A stretch of 62,499 nt of DNA from an uncultured Bacteroidales bacterium (GTDB lineage Bacteria; Bacteroidota; Bacteroidia; Bacteroidales; Paludibacteraceae), in contig CACZZL010000016.1 in assembly GCA_902785605.1 (NCBI GenBank), positions 1-62,499 on the forward strand, written 5' to 3'. This document shows, piece by piece, positions 1-7,680 of the stretch; the first letter of the stretch is position 1, and the number at the start of each line of letters is the position of its first letter. A model generated the notes under the pieces. The model ran no database searches, was not told where the DNA came from, and saw only the letters and a program-made list of their open reading frames with translations. The position numbers and the translations under genes are program-made.

Positions 1-91
1 CGTCAATGCCCTCTATCTTGCCGTAGAAGCATCCGTCTTTCTCGGAGAAATTCACTGTCCCGAGATATCCTTTATAACTGATCGTATTCAT
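1..91 (-). CDS. hicB: HicB-type antitoxin, N-terminal part (runs off the window)
   Basis: Thirty codons are visible. The protein starts MNTISYKGYLGTVNFSEKDG and continues CFYGKIEGID, the beta-strand start typical of HicB partially degraded RNase-H-fold antitoxins (Y-x-G-x-V-x-F-S-x-x-D-x-x-F-x-G-x-I-x-G-I). HicB binds and neutralises HicA and usually represses the operon. It follows hicA by 8 bp, the usual toxin-first order of hicAB. A purine run GGAGGG lies 4 bp before the ATG, which is unusual in a phylum that rarely uses Shine-Dalgarno pairing and may raise antitoxin translation. The C-terminal DNA-binding part is outside the window. Confidence 0.8.
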   Translation of the reverse strand, partial: MNTISYKGYLGTVNFSEKDGCFYGKIEGID

Positions 92-99
92 AGTCCCTC

Positions 100-357
100 C
101 TATTTTAGATATCCTTTTGATTGCAATTCTTCTAATACTTGCCGCAACGCATACATCTTAACAATGTTGCCGGGATGCGGTTTATGGAGCATTATCGGGT
201 GCCCCTCTTTGTCCTTAAAGATAACACGCGATCCGGACGTTTTCCCTTTATTCGATTTCGTATAGCCAAATATCATCAGCAGCCGCTCTAACTCGTCAAA
301 TGTAAAGTTCGAGGGAAGCGTCAGAAACCGCTCGACTAATTTGTCTTTTGTACTCAT
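100..357 (-). CDS. hicA: HicA-like mRNA interferase toxin
   Basis: The 85-residue product starts MSTKDKLVERFLTLPSNFTF. I chose ATG 357 because the in-frame upstream start is TTG and would lie almost on the promoter. The central GSRVIFKDKEG and following MLHKPHPG with the conserved histidine, then a C-terminal helix (VKMYALRQVLEELQ), match the HicA double-stranded-RNA-binding fold, a ribosome-independent mRNA interferase. It lies directly upstream of hicB. It is slightly longer than the usual 60-80 residues owing to an N-terminal helix, a form common in Bacteroidota. Function is inferred from the family. Confidence 0.8.
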   Translation of the reverse strand: MSTKDKLVERFLTLPSNFTFDELERLLMIFGYTKSNKGKTSGSRVIFKDKEGHPIMLHKPHPGNIVKMYALRQVLEELQSKGYLK

Positions 358-372
358 ATTCCAAATTTTGTG

Positions 373-404
373 CAAAGGTAACTATTTTTTAGTTACAATC
401 CAAA
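373..404 (-). promoter_or_regulatory. Bacteroidota promoter of hicAB
   Basis: On the minus strand, TTTG (404-401), a 20-bp spacer and TACCTTTG (380-373) match the -33/-7 consensus exactly. The hicA ATG follows 15 bp after the -7 box, so the leader is very short. Confidence 0.8.
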
Positions 405-476
405 TATTTTTGCAAAAAAATGTAATTTTTCTTTCTTTTCCCCCATTTGGGGCCATTTTGGACTGACCAACACACC

Positions 477-500
477 AAAGGCAGCCCAGAAGCTGCCTTT
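477..500 (-). terminator. Hairpin at the end of the leftward operon
   Basis: AAAGGCAGC and GCTGCCTTT form a perfect 9-bp stem around a 6-nt loop. It lies between the end of the small peptide gene and the hicAB promoter. There is no strong U-tract, so this is a weak or processed terminator at best. The remaining sequence between 405 and 578 shows nothing else recognisable. Confidence 0.5.
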
Positions 501-578
501 GATTGTTGAATGCCTTACCAGAGACTCTCGAACGCATCTCATTCGCATCCCGAACGTCCCTGTAGGATGTTTGTTGAG

Positions 579-707
579 TTATTCTCCGATGGTTTCTCCG
601 GGTTGCTGAGAAGATGTACCACCATCAAAGATACTTGCGCAGATGATAGTCATTGACTTCATTGCCTCAACGTTTACTTTCGGTTGATTATATATTTTCT
701 TATTCAT
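579..707 (-). CDS. Small 42-residue peptide, unknown function
   Basis: The ORF starts MNKKIYNQPKVNVEAMKSMT, continues IICASIFDGGTSSQQP and ends GETIGE then TAA. I do not recognise a named family. Its layout, a lysine-rich start, a short hydrophobic centre with one cysteine and a Gly/Ser/Gln tail, resembles the many short, poorly studied peptides encoded in Bacteroidales genomes. It lies 45 bp downstream of the large secreted-protein gene and before a hairpin at 477-500, so it is probably the last gene of that transcript. There is no cleavable signal peptide. A role as a secreted or signalling peptide is speculation. Confidence 0.5.
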   Translation of the reverse strand: MNKKIYNQPKVNVEAMKSMTIICASIFDGGTSSQQPGETIGE

Positions 708-752
708 AATTCCCAAGTTTTAATCGTTAATAAATATAATCATCAGCCTTTC

Positions 753-3700
753 TTATTTTACCAAACGACCTGTTGCATCGAACATCTTTTCTCCAAGGAT
801 GATATAGAGTTGTCCGTCGATCATTACCTTGCGCGGAGCCTCATCAGCATTCAGCGCATCAATGTCTGTTGCCACAGCAGGAGCACCGCTGATAGCAACG
901 CGGCGACGTGCACCACTCGGAGCGCTCGGAGAACCAATCTCATCCAACTTGATGTATGCACGGTGAGCAGGAAGCGTTACGCGGTCATCATCTACCAGAA
1001 TATAGCGGTTATTGCTGATAACGTAGTTGCCGTCCAACTCTGTTCCAGTAGCAGAGCTCAAATCTACGTACGTTCCGTAGAATCCGTTACCGTAGCCAGC
1101 CGTAGTCTTGTTCGTGGTGTTGTAGGTAACAGTGATGGTCGTTGTTGCATTACCAGTCTCTTCCGGCAGGAAGATATATGGCTTACCAGCTACCATAACG
1201 TTACCCTCAACCTCGTCGAAGTAAATCTTTTCGGCATCCTTACCTGCGATCTCAAACAACGTAGCGCCGCTCAGAATACCGCCATTCTTTACACACAGTG
1301 TACCATAGTTACCAACCTTCACGTCACGCTTGTACGTATCTACGTTTACACCATAGATCACGAAACGCTCATTACCAGAAACGATGATAGTAGTCGGTTG
1401 TGCGTTATCCTCAATCGTAAAGTTATAGGAATTCGGTGCACTTGCCAATTCATATGTAGTTGTAGAACCCGTCAAAGCTGCATCTGCTGAAATTGGAGTA
1501 TCTTGAGTTCCATTAGCCTTCAGAGTTACAGATTTATCTTTCCACCCTGCGGCATGGAAGTTCAGTTTAGTGGTATGAGCCGGTACAATAATTGCTACAG
1601 ATCCATTTGTGCCGTTGACACCAACTTTAATCGCCTCGTAACTAACTTCATTAATTACAACAGTAGCATTAGAAGCTTTTGTGCTGGCATCAGCTGTCAA
1701 AACAATATTACTTGTATACGTTACAATCCATTTATCTTGGATGGTCATCGTAACTGTTACCTCTTTCGTCGTTGCGCCTGTAGCGGAAATAGTCAGCTTC
1801 TCGCTGTAATTACCCGGAGCAAGAGAAGTATTCGGAGTAATGGTGATATCACCGCTTGCCGCCAAGTTCTCCGGATCAATGCTAAATGCCGTACCCGAGA
1901 TCAATGCAGTTGCACCTGTACTGATATTCGACAAGGTTACTGCTACTGCCTGTGATGCCAGAGGATTACCCTGCGGAACAGAACCGAACTCTACCAACGT
2001 CTGATCAACCGAGATCTCAGGTTGTGTTGCAGAAATACCGGTTGCTGTCAAATTAGCTGTTACAGAAGCGTTGGTGCAAGATACTTGCAGTTGTGCCTCG
2101 AAGTTACCAATTTCACCTACTTCTGGAGCAAAGGTCACAGTTACCTTGTTCGCATCAATAGCACTTACTTCGAACTTATCTGCATCAGTACCAATAATCT
2201 CTGCCGCCAAGTCACCTGTACACATCGCATTTGCAGTAATCGTGAATTCTTGCGATTTAGTAAGACCCTCTTTTACTTCGCCAAATGCATAAGAAGTCGG
2301 ATCCAGTGTAATCTCTGCCGGATAAACTGCATTGACACCAAAGATAACAAAACGTTTCTGGCTTGCTGCAGTAATGGTAATCTCTGTCGGAGCAGTTACG
2401 GCCTTATCAAGAGTGATTTCATAGAAGTAATCATACGGCACTTTACTGTCGTCAATATCAAATGTAGATCCAGTTCCGGCAATTGATGCATCGGATATAA
2501 TTGCTTGCTCTTTAGGCTCGTTGAAACAAGCACCAGAGATAGTAACATTCGCAGCATCTCCGTTCCAAGCGATGATGTGTGCGTATAAATTTGTTGTACC
2601 TGCCGGAATAGTAAAGGTAGCTGAGCTTGATTTATTTGCCTTAAGTGCATCAATATTTTCAGTTCCAATTACAACGGCTACATCAACGTCACTCGATAAA
2701 TTTGTAACATTGCTCGTATATACGGTTGCCCATGGGTTTAAAGGAATTGGCTCAAACACCGCTGTAATCGTTGTATTAGCGCCAATATTGCTAATCGTGC
2801 AAGAATTACCATCAATGACTCCCACAGTTCCGTTAGTTGCGGTAACAGATGCCAAATAATAGTAAGCTTCAGGAGTAGCGGTCAGCACCGTACTTGTCAC
2901 ATTGCCCGGTAACTCATCCAAACATTGTGTACCTTCTACGGACAATTCGAATGAGCCATGCTCTGTAGCTCCCTTAGTAATGACTGCGCTGTTCGTACAA
3001 TATCCAAGAACCGTAACGTTATAATTAACACTTTGGCCACCGTAGGAAACCGTAATCTCTTGCTCGCCGAGTGTGTTAGCATCGTATCCGCTCCATGTAC
3101 ATGCAGGATTCTCCTGTACTGCCTCAGCAGCAAAATGCGTCGAGTTGTATGTAGCTGTAACTACCATATGCTCGTGCGAGAAGGCATCACCTTTTGTAAA
3201 CTCAACAGGATAGGCTGTTCCGTCATTACTCAATTCCAGACTAACAACACGTTTGGTGCGCTCGATGATCCTATTGCCTGTATTCAATTCATTACCACCA
3301 GTATTGTGATAAAGAAGATTTCCTCTTACAACAACTACGTCACCAAGTGCAATATCTGTTGCAGCTGTAAAGTTATCTCCATCAAAATCTTGGCCGCGGA
3401 ACGCTTGCAGTTGGTTACTTGTTGTTCCGTCATCCGAAATGTAGTATGTATAATTTCCGTATTGAGAACTAAATTCAACTAATTCGCTTACAATACCGGT
3501 AACGTAAGCACCTGTCTTTTGTTCTGCTGTACCAGTTCCAATAATTTCAATTGCTTGAGCAACGGTTAACGGAACTATCTTCGTGAAGTCAGCAGTTGCT
3601 TCCTCACTATTAGTCCAATCGGTCTTTTTCGCAACAGCCTTGATATTTGCATTAGCATCAATGGTGAACGGATCTGCATAAAGAGTCTCGTCTCCGTCGT

Positions 3701-5573
3701 TAAGCTTGTAATAGATAGCAGCGCCATCAGTTGCACAAGTGATACTTACTTCTGTCGTGCCCCAGAAATTCTCAGTTCCAGAAATAACCGGAGTCTTCGG
3801 TTTCAAAACATATGTAGCTTCAGCCGGATCCGAATCATCCATACCCTCCTTATATGCATAAGCCTTGATGACCATATCCTTATCAACGGTGATTGCTTCA
3901 TTATAAACTGTTCCGTGGTCTGCATCAGGATCATCTCCATTCGTTGTATACTTGATTTTAGCACCTGCCGTACCACAGCTCAACGTCACGCTCTGTGCCG
4001 TGTTGTACGTTCCTTGTGCGACACCAAATGTCGGAGTAGCACATTTCGATGTAGCCACACAAGTAGTCATGTAGTCCGAAGTTGAACCTCCTTCAGTGTA
4101 TTTATAGAATTTAGGAACAACTGGGTTTGTATTAGTGTTGGTATAGCCGCGGAAGGTAGTAGTTCCGTTTCTTCCTATATAACGCGTGGTATTTTCATCA
4201 TTCGTTTTAATATATCCTGTTACGCTCTCAATTACATACAACTTACGAGCACCTGTACCAACACGCATATTGTCGTTACTCTTTGAGGCCGCTGTAGTGT
4301 TACAATACAACCATGTGGTAGTAGAACCATTCGGATAGAAAGTATATCCATCTGTAGAGTTTCCCGAAATATTCCATTTCAGATTATTAGGTACCGTACT
4401 CGTAATTTCACCCTCTTCGACAGTAATTCCTACGGCTGCAACCTCATTACTTGCACCTCCATCATTTTGCAATGCATAATCACTTGCATCGGCGAACACG
4501 AAAATATCATCTTCCGTCAAATCACCTATACTTGTTAAAGTCCAACTCGGATCGCCAGCCTCTACATGTGCAAATACAGCATAATATGTTACTGCACCTG
4601 CCACATCTGGCATTGCACTTGCACTCGTGTAAATGGATATTCCACTTAATTTGCTATCTTCAAGATCTGTGGCCTTGCCATCCCACTTATTAGTAGCCCA
4701 TCCAATAAAGGTAGTACTGCTACCATCACAAGCTGCCGGAGTTGCAGGGAATACCGGTTTTTCTCCTTCATAGACTTGAGTGGTAACAGACGTGTTACCG
4801 TTGTTGTCCCATATAACAGTATAATCAGGAATAGCCTCAAAATTGATTCGTACTGTACAATCCGAAATCGGTGTTACTGTGAATACATTATTGCTTTGAG
4901 AAACCGTAGCCGCACCGCTTGTTACAGTATACGCAGGAGATGCATAGCGACAATTAGCTGCCGGGCTTCCAGTAATAGCATTTCCTTCTAACGAAACCGT
5001 TCCATAGGTTGTGTTATTCGATTCTGCTGTAATGGTATACGAAGTGGTTTCTTCTGATAATTTTAGTAATGAAATATCATTAGGGTATGTACCGCTCGAG
5101 TAATTAGTATTTGCATAGGTTTTATACTCGTAGTCTGTAGAGTTTGTGTATCCTAAGAAGCGGCTTTCGCTATCTACAAATTTCCACTTCGAAGATGCAT
5201 ATGTGATGGTCCATGCATTTCCACTAGTGGCATAGTTCATTCTTCCTTTATTACTTCCTGTCTGGTACGACATATAATAAGTGGTGGCAGCAGCGGATTT
5301 TAGTTTCCAGTTAGTAGACGATGCTTCTAATATCCACACGTATGTTTCATTTCCAGACAATCCTGTGGTACTGTATGTGTCTGTTGTTTGAGCCTTATTA
5401 GATGTTACCTGATTAATGAGGGCATGTCCATCTTGCAGAATAATGTACTTTGCTCCATTTTCCAAAGCAGTCGTGCTGGTAACAGCTGTAGCTTGGTAAG
5501 TGGTTGCCCACACTTGCCCGATGCTGAGGACGGCCATCAGCAGACAGGCGAAAAATAGTTTTAATTTTCTCAT
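753..5573 (-). CDS. Large secreted multi-domain Ig-type surface protein with short C-terminal sorting tag
   Basis: A 1606-residue protein. A Sec signal peptide (residues 1-23, KLKLFFACLLMAVLSIGQ then VWA) is followed by a beta-rich head, a WDNNGN/EGEKPVFPATP module ending GAVTYYAVF (InlB-like repeat, about 250-340), two chitobiase C-terminal-like modules (about 510-665, e.g. GAKIKYTTNGDDPD), an OB-fold-like module (AQAIEIIGTGT to SDDGTTSNQLQAFRG, about 670-780), Ig-like modules, a choice-of-anchor-D-like module (SYAFGEVKEG) and a duplicated YTSN...RFVI(F/Y)GVN domain pair. It ends IDGQLYIILGEKMFDATG plus RLVK, the compact tag shared with the secreted amylases here, which I infer directs T9SS export. 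No catalytic motif was seen, so it may be an adhesin or matrix protein. It lies last but one in a leftward run behind toxin-antitoxin genes. Confidence 0.75.
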   Translation of the reverse strand: MRKLKLFFACLLMAVLSIGQVWATTYQATAVTSTTALENGAKYIILQDGHALINQVTSNKAQTTDTYSTTGLSGNETYVWILEASSTNWKLKSAAATTYYMSYQTGSNKGRMNYATSGNAWTITYASSKWKFVDSESRFLGYTNSTDYEYKTYANTNYSSGTYPNDISLLKLSEETTSYTITAESNNTTYGTVSLEGNAITGSPAANCRYASPAYTVTSGAATVSQSNNVFTVTPISDCTVRINFEAIPDYTVIWDNNGNTSVTTQVYEGEKPVFPATPAACDGSSTTFIGWATNKWDGKATDLEDSKLSGISIYTSASAMPDVAGAVTYYAVFAHVEAGDPSWTLTSIGDLTEDDIFVFADASDYALQNDGGASNEVAAVGITVEEGEITSTVPNNLKWNISGNSTDGYTFYPNGSTTTWLYCNTTAASKSNDNMRVGTGARKLYVIESVTGYIKTNDENTTRYIGRNGTTTFRGYTNTNTNPVVPKFYKYTEGGSTSDYMTTCVATSKCATPTFGVAQGTYNTAQSVTLSCGTAGAKIKYTTNGDDPDADHGTVYNEAITVDKDMVIKAYAYKEGMDDSDPAEATYVLKPKTPVISGTENFWGTTEVSITCATDGAAIYYKLNDGDETLYADPFTIDANANIKAVAKKTDWTNSEEATADFTKIVPLTVAQAIEIIGTGTAEQKTGAYVTGIVSELVEFSSQYGNYTYYISDDGTTSNQLQAFRGQDFDGDNFTAATDIALGDVVVVRGNLLYHNTGGNELNTGNRIIERTKRVVSLELSNDGTAYPVEFTKGDAFSHEHMVVTATYNSTHFAAEAVQENPACTWSGYDANTLGEQEITVSYGGQSVNYNVTVLGYCTNSAVITKGATEHGSFELSVEGTQCLDELPGNVTSTVLTATPEAYYYLASVTATNGTVGVIDGNSCTISNIGANTTITAVFEPIPLNPWATVYTSNVTNLSSDVDVAVVIGTENIDALKANKSSSATFTIPAGTTNLYAHIIAWNGDAANVTISGACFNEPKEQAIISDASIAGTGSTFDIDDSKVPYDYFYEITLDKAVTAPTEITITAASQKRFVIFGVNAVYPAEITLDPTSYAFGEVKEGLTKSQEFTITANAMCTGDLAAEIIGTDADKFEVSAIDANKVTVTFAPEVGEIGNFEAQLQVSCTNASVTANLTATGISATQPEISVDQTLVEFGSVPQGNPLASQAVAVTLSNISTGATALISGTAFSIDPENLAASGDITITPNTSLAPGNYSEKLTISATGATTKEVTVTMTIQDKWIVTYTSNIVLTADASTKASNATVVINEVSYEAIKVGVNGTNGSVAIIVPAHTTKLNFHAAGWKDKSVTLKANGTQDTPISADAALTGSTTTYELASAPNSYNFTIEDNAQPTTIIVSGNERFVIYGVNVDTYKRDVKVGNYGTLCVKNGGILSGATLFEIAGKDAEKIYFDEVEGNVMVAGKPYIFLPEETGNATTTITVTYNTTNKTTAGYGNGFYGTYVDLSSATGTELDGNYVISNNRYILVDDDRVTLPAHRAYIKLDEIGSPSAPSGARRRVAISGAPAVATDIDALNADEAPRKVMIDGQLYIILGEKMFDATGRLVK

Positions 5574-5597
5574 AATGTTTGAGATTTTTAGTTAATA

Positions 5598-5666
5598 TTA
5601 TTGTTTGTTATTTTGTTGCTTATTTCCTTTTTCTAAGCGGTCGAACCATGCTTCTCCGCTTGGCAT
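5598..5666 (-). CDS. Candidate 22-residue ORF or gene remnant
   Basis: ATG at 5666 opens a short frame reading MPSGEAWFDRLEKGNKQQ then NNKQ and TAA. It is in the same frame as the preceding 67-residue ORF but separated from it by TGA and TAA, so it could be a detached C-terminal end of that protein or an independent mini-ORF. The last ten codons overlap the repeated junction sequence AAATAAGCAACAAA found after two other genes of this cluster. Translation is unproven. Confidence 0.35.
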   Translation of the reverse strand: MPSGEAWFDRLEKGNKQQNNKQ

Positions 5667-5681
5667 TTGTTTGCCACGTTA

Positions 5682-5885
5682 TCAAAGCCATGACGCCATC
5701 TCCCGTTTAAAGTCCTCATGGGATGTTCCCATACCTTTGCGCGCTTCAGCGGTCGACTCGGCCAGCATTTTGCGAATGTTAGTCGTTAGACGCTCGTGCA
5801 TCTCATCAAGCGTCATGTAGTGCGACAACTCCGACGACTCTATTATGTCGTATGTCATCTGATTGGTTGCTGGTATGGCACTCAT
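5682..5885 (-). CDS. Small acidic protein of the toxin-antitoxin cluster, antitoxin-like
   Basis: A 67-residue protein starting MSAIPATNQMTYDIIESSEL, then SHYMTLDEMHERLTTNIRKM and LAES. It looks mostly helical. The MTYDIIES...LDEMHERL pattern resembles small antitoxin-type proteins of Bacteroidales, but I cannot name a family. It starts with the same ATGAGTGC context and is preceded by the same junction repeat as the antitoxin gene at 6243-6467, suggesting that these genes came together as cassettes. No toxin partner directly follows; only the 22-codon remnant does. Confidence 0.5.
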   Translation of the reverse strand: MSAIPATNQMTYDIIESSELSHYMTLDEMHERLTTNIRKMLAESTAEARKGMGTSHEDFKREMASWL

Positions 5886-5928
5886 ACTAATTGATATTTT
5901 TAGTGGTTATTTTTGTTGCTTATTTCTC
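5877..5928 (-). repeat. Repeated gene-junction sequence, copy B
   Basis: On the minus strand this runs from the stop of the 108-residue gene to the start of the next: AAATAAGCAACAAA, then a TAAC-rich A/T stretch, then TAGTATGAGTGC. It matches copy A (6460-6507) at both ends and copy C (5598-5628) over the first half. The stop codon of one gene and the start of the next are both inside the repeat. Confidence 0.65.
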
Positions 5929-6246
5929 TTCTGGATTATAATTCAACTTGTCGTGTACTGCATCGTGGTAGTACAAAACGCGTTCTCCGTCTGGCAGTGC
6001 ATATATCTTGTACGCGAAATGAAAACCTTCCGCATATAGCTCCAAGTATCCGGCTTCTTTCCAATCTCGCCTATATGGCTCCGTATGAACTGTTCCCGCT
6101 TTGTCCGCAAAGTCATACATGGCTTTCTCCAGACGATCGATTTTGGCCACAACGGTTGGATAATCAAGTGAGATGTGCTTTTTCATACTAACATCGTAGA
6201 ACTCATCAAGCACTTGATATACCAACTTATCAATATACACTCTCAT
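5920..6246 (-). CDS. RelE/ParE-like toxin candidate of a toxin-antitoxin pair
   Basis: A 108-residue protein beginning MRVYIDKLVYQVLDEFYDVS, with a long central helix (YPTVVAKIDRLEKAMYDFAD) and a C-terminal beta region (YRRDWKEAGYLELYAEGFHF, then AYKIYALPDGERVLYYHDAV). A helical start followed by beta strands carrying W, E/K and Y/H residues is consistent with the RelE/ParE superfamily, but the match is weak. Its ATG overlaps the stop of the upstream small gene as ATGA, the usual antitoxin-then-toxin coupling. It may block translation or gyrase; that is inference. Confidence 0.5.
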   Translation of the reverse strand: MRVYIDKLVYQVLDEFYDVSMKKHISLDYPTVVAKIDRLEKAMYDFADKAGTVHTEPYRRDWKEAGYLELYAEGFHFAYKIYALPDGERVLYYHDAVHDKLNYNPEEK

Positions 6247-6467
6247 GCTTGATAGTACGCACGTGCCTTTTCACGCAACTGGTTCATTGCTTGGTGTAGT
6301 GGCATGCCTTTCTCTGCTAATTCCTCTTCAGTAATCTGCTCGCAAAGTGGGCGTATCTTGATGCTCTCGATGTACTCGAGTACCTCGTTAAGACGCTGCT
6401 CATCTTCTACCATTGAGCCCATCGCTTTCAAAAAGCGCCTGCTTGCTATTGCTTGTGCTGCACTCAT
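6243..6467 (-). CDS. Antitoxin candidate paired with the 5920-6246 gene
   Basis: A 74-residue, mostly helical, acidic protein starting MSAAQAIASRRFLKAMGSMV with the tail NQLREKARAYYQA. I placed the start at ATG 6467 rather than the longer in-frame ATG at 6527, because the longer version would overlap the end of the dinD-like gene and the ATGAGTGC context is shared with the gene at 5885. Its position immediately before and overlapping (4 bp) a toxin-like ORF suggests a type II antitoxin. Family assignment is not certain. Confidence 0.5.
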   Translation of the reverse strand: MSAAQAIASRRFLKAMGSMVEDEQRLNEVLEYIESIKIRPLCEQITEEELAEKGMPLHQAMNQLREKARAYYQA

Positions 6468-6507
6468 ACTATTTAATTTTTTGTTTGTTATTTGTTGCTT
6501 ATTTATC
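6460..6507 (-). repeat. Repeated gene-junction sequence, copy A
   Basis: Minus strand: AAATAAGCAACAAATAAC, an A/T stretch, then TAGTATGAGTGC. The segment joins the stop of the dinD-like gene (its last codons are GATAAATAA) to the start of the antitoxin candidate. See copy B at 5877-5928 and copy C at 5598-5628. Confidence 0.65.
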
Positions 6508-7347
6508 TTCTTCAAACGGCAGCTCATCAGGCGGTTGAGTGAAGTTCAGGGCGCGTTTGTTGGAAATGACGGTGTCTCCCAACTCTTGCTCTAACTGCTT
6601 GCGGGCGACATGTGCTACATTACCTCCACGGTGAGCGATATTAGCGTTCTCAGCAAAGCCTTTCGGGTTCTCTCGTTTGCTCATCTCTGTCGCGGCCGCC
6701 TCTGCCAAGCCATTCAGCATCAACTCCACATTCGTCATGTTATCCCGCAGGTTCTCTTTGCGCAGACCTTTATATTCCTTGTATTGTTTTGTGGTCATTC
6801 CGCTCCAAGCTTGAGAGATGATATCGGTCAGCGAAGCATAGTCCTTTTTCTCATCCATTCCTCCGCGCTTCCACTCATCGGTGAGCCCTTTGCGAATCTC
6901 AATGGTCTTGATACGTTGGTTGATCCATGCTTCCGAATAACCCAAACGGCGATAGTCCTTGATGGCCTGCTCAATACTCAACTCCGGATCTTGCAGTTGG
7001 TTCAAGCGCTCCTGGCCTAATGATGCCAGCCATAACTTGAACGGCTCTGCCTTCTTGCTCGGGATCGATTGTATTAACCGGAAAACCTGCTCTGTATCAG
7101 CTACATCCGTAAGACGCATCTTGCCATCCGGGGCAGGCAATTTCAACTGTCCGATTTTTTCGGACACTTCACTTCCTTCTGATTCTAACTTGTGTTTTAA
7201 GTCACTCCAATACTTACGAGGACGATCCGTTTCTGTTAACACTTGGATAACATCCACAACCGAGAAGAAGTATTTCTCCTTCTCGCTATCCCAGACGTAG
7301 CGTACTTGCTGTCCCTCGAACAATTGTATTTGGTTTTCTTCAGCCAT
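6499..7347 (-). CDS. dinD: DinD-like / BRO-N domain DNA-damage-inducible protein
   Basis: A 282-residue protein. Residues 8-110 (IQLFEGQQVRYVWDSEKEKY, FFSVVDVIQVLTETDRPRKY, WSDLKHKL) form a BRO/antirepressor N-terminal domain. The central part (LSIEQAIKDYRRLGYSEAWI) and the C-terminal EENQIQ/ENLRDNMTNVEL-type helices match the DinD family, SOS-induced in Escherichia coli, where DinD inhibits RecA filaments. It heads the toxin-antitoxin run and ends inside the junction repeat. A 170-nt structured leader separates it from its promoter. No other phage genes are near, so it is probably a stress or accessory gene rather than part of a prophage. Confidence 0.75.
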   Translation of the reverse strand: MAEENQIQLFEGQQVRYVWDSEKEKYFFSVVDVIQVLTETDRPRKYWSDLKHKLESEGSEVSEKIGQLKLPAPDGKMRLTDVADTEQVFRLIQSIPSKKAEPFKLWLASLGQERLNQLQDPELSIEQAIKDYRRLGYSEAWINQRIKTIEIRKGLTDEWKRGGMDEKKDYASLTDIISQAWSGMTTKQYKEYKGLRKENLRDNMTNVELMLNGLAEAAATEMSKRENPKGFAENANIAHRGGNVAHVARKQLEQELGDTVISNKRALNFTQPPDELPFEEDK

Positions 7348-7410
7348 CTTTCTATTAAACGAAAAAGAAACAAAACCCTATAGTGGTCCTGTTTCTTAAA
7401 GCGCGCACAC

Positions 7411-7440
7411 TTTACTCTCGGACGTCAGCCCGGAGGTAAA
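7411..7440 (-). promoter_or_regulatory. Imperfect hairpin in the dinD leader
   Basis: TTTAC(C)TCCGG and CCGAGAGTAAA pair around a loop containing the palindrome GACGTC. A second short stem follows at about 7363-7393 (GAAACA and TGTTTC, then a T-run). Both lie in the 170-nt untranslated leader and could form an attenuator. Function is unknown. Confidence 0.35.
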
Positions 7441-7520
7441 ATGTTGATATGCCGCTGTTTGATGCATCATAAAGTAGTGTCATTAACCGTTGGTACTTAT
7501 GGTGTTTTCAAAATTCGGTG

Positions 7521-7552
7521 CAAAGGTACGAAAAATTTTTGATATATGCAAG
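7521..7552 (-). promoter_or_regulatory. Promoter of the dinD/toxin-antitoxin operon
   Basis: On the minus strand CTTG (7552-7549), a 20-bp spacer and TACCTTTG (7528-7521). It is about 170 bp from the first start codon at 7347. Confidence 0.75.
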
Positions 7553-7610
7553 CGTTTTATGAAATAATTTTTTTTTGTCATTTTGACCTATCATTTCCAA
7601 ATTGAGAACC

Positions 7611-7660
7611 CGTATTGCCTCCGTATTGCCTCCGTATAGCCTCCGTATAGCCTCCGTATA
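7611..7660. repeat. 11-bp tandem repeat, four full units plus a partial
   Basis: Units CGTATTGCCTC (twice) and CGTATAGCCTC (twice) followed by a partial CGTATA. It is non-coding, between the dinD promoter and the end of the helix-hairpin-helix gene. It looks like a slippage-prone locus. The rest of 7553-7680 holds no gene. Confidence 0.85.
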
Positions 7661-7680
7661 AACCCCGAGCGGGTTTGGCG

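Noticed and set aside
684-3482. Several plus-strand frames opposite the 1606-residue gene
   Set aside because: They overlap one continuous minus-strand gene with signal peptide, recognisable domains and C-terminal tag.
6499-7347. Prophage remnant suggested by the BRO-N/DinD domain
   Set aside because: No integrase, capsid, terminase or lysis genes nearby; DinD-like genes occur outside phages and toxin-antitoxin neighbours are enough context.
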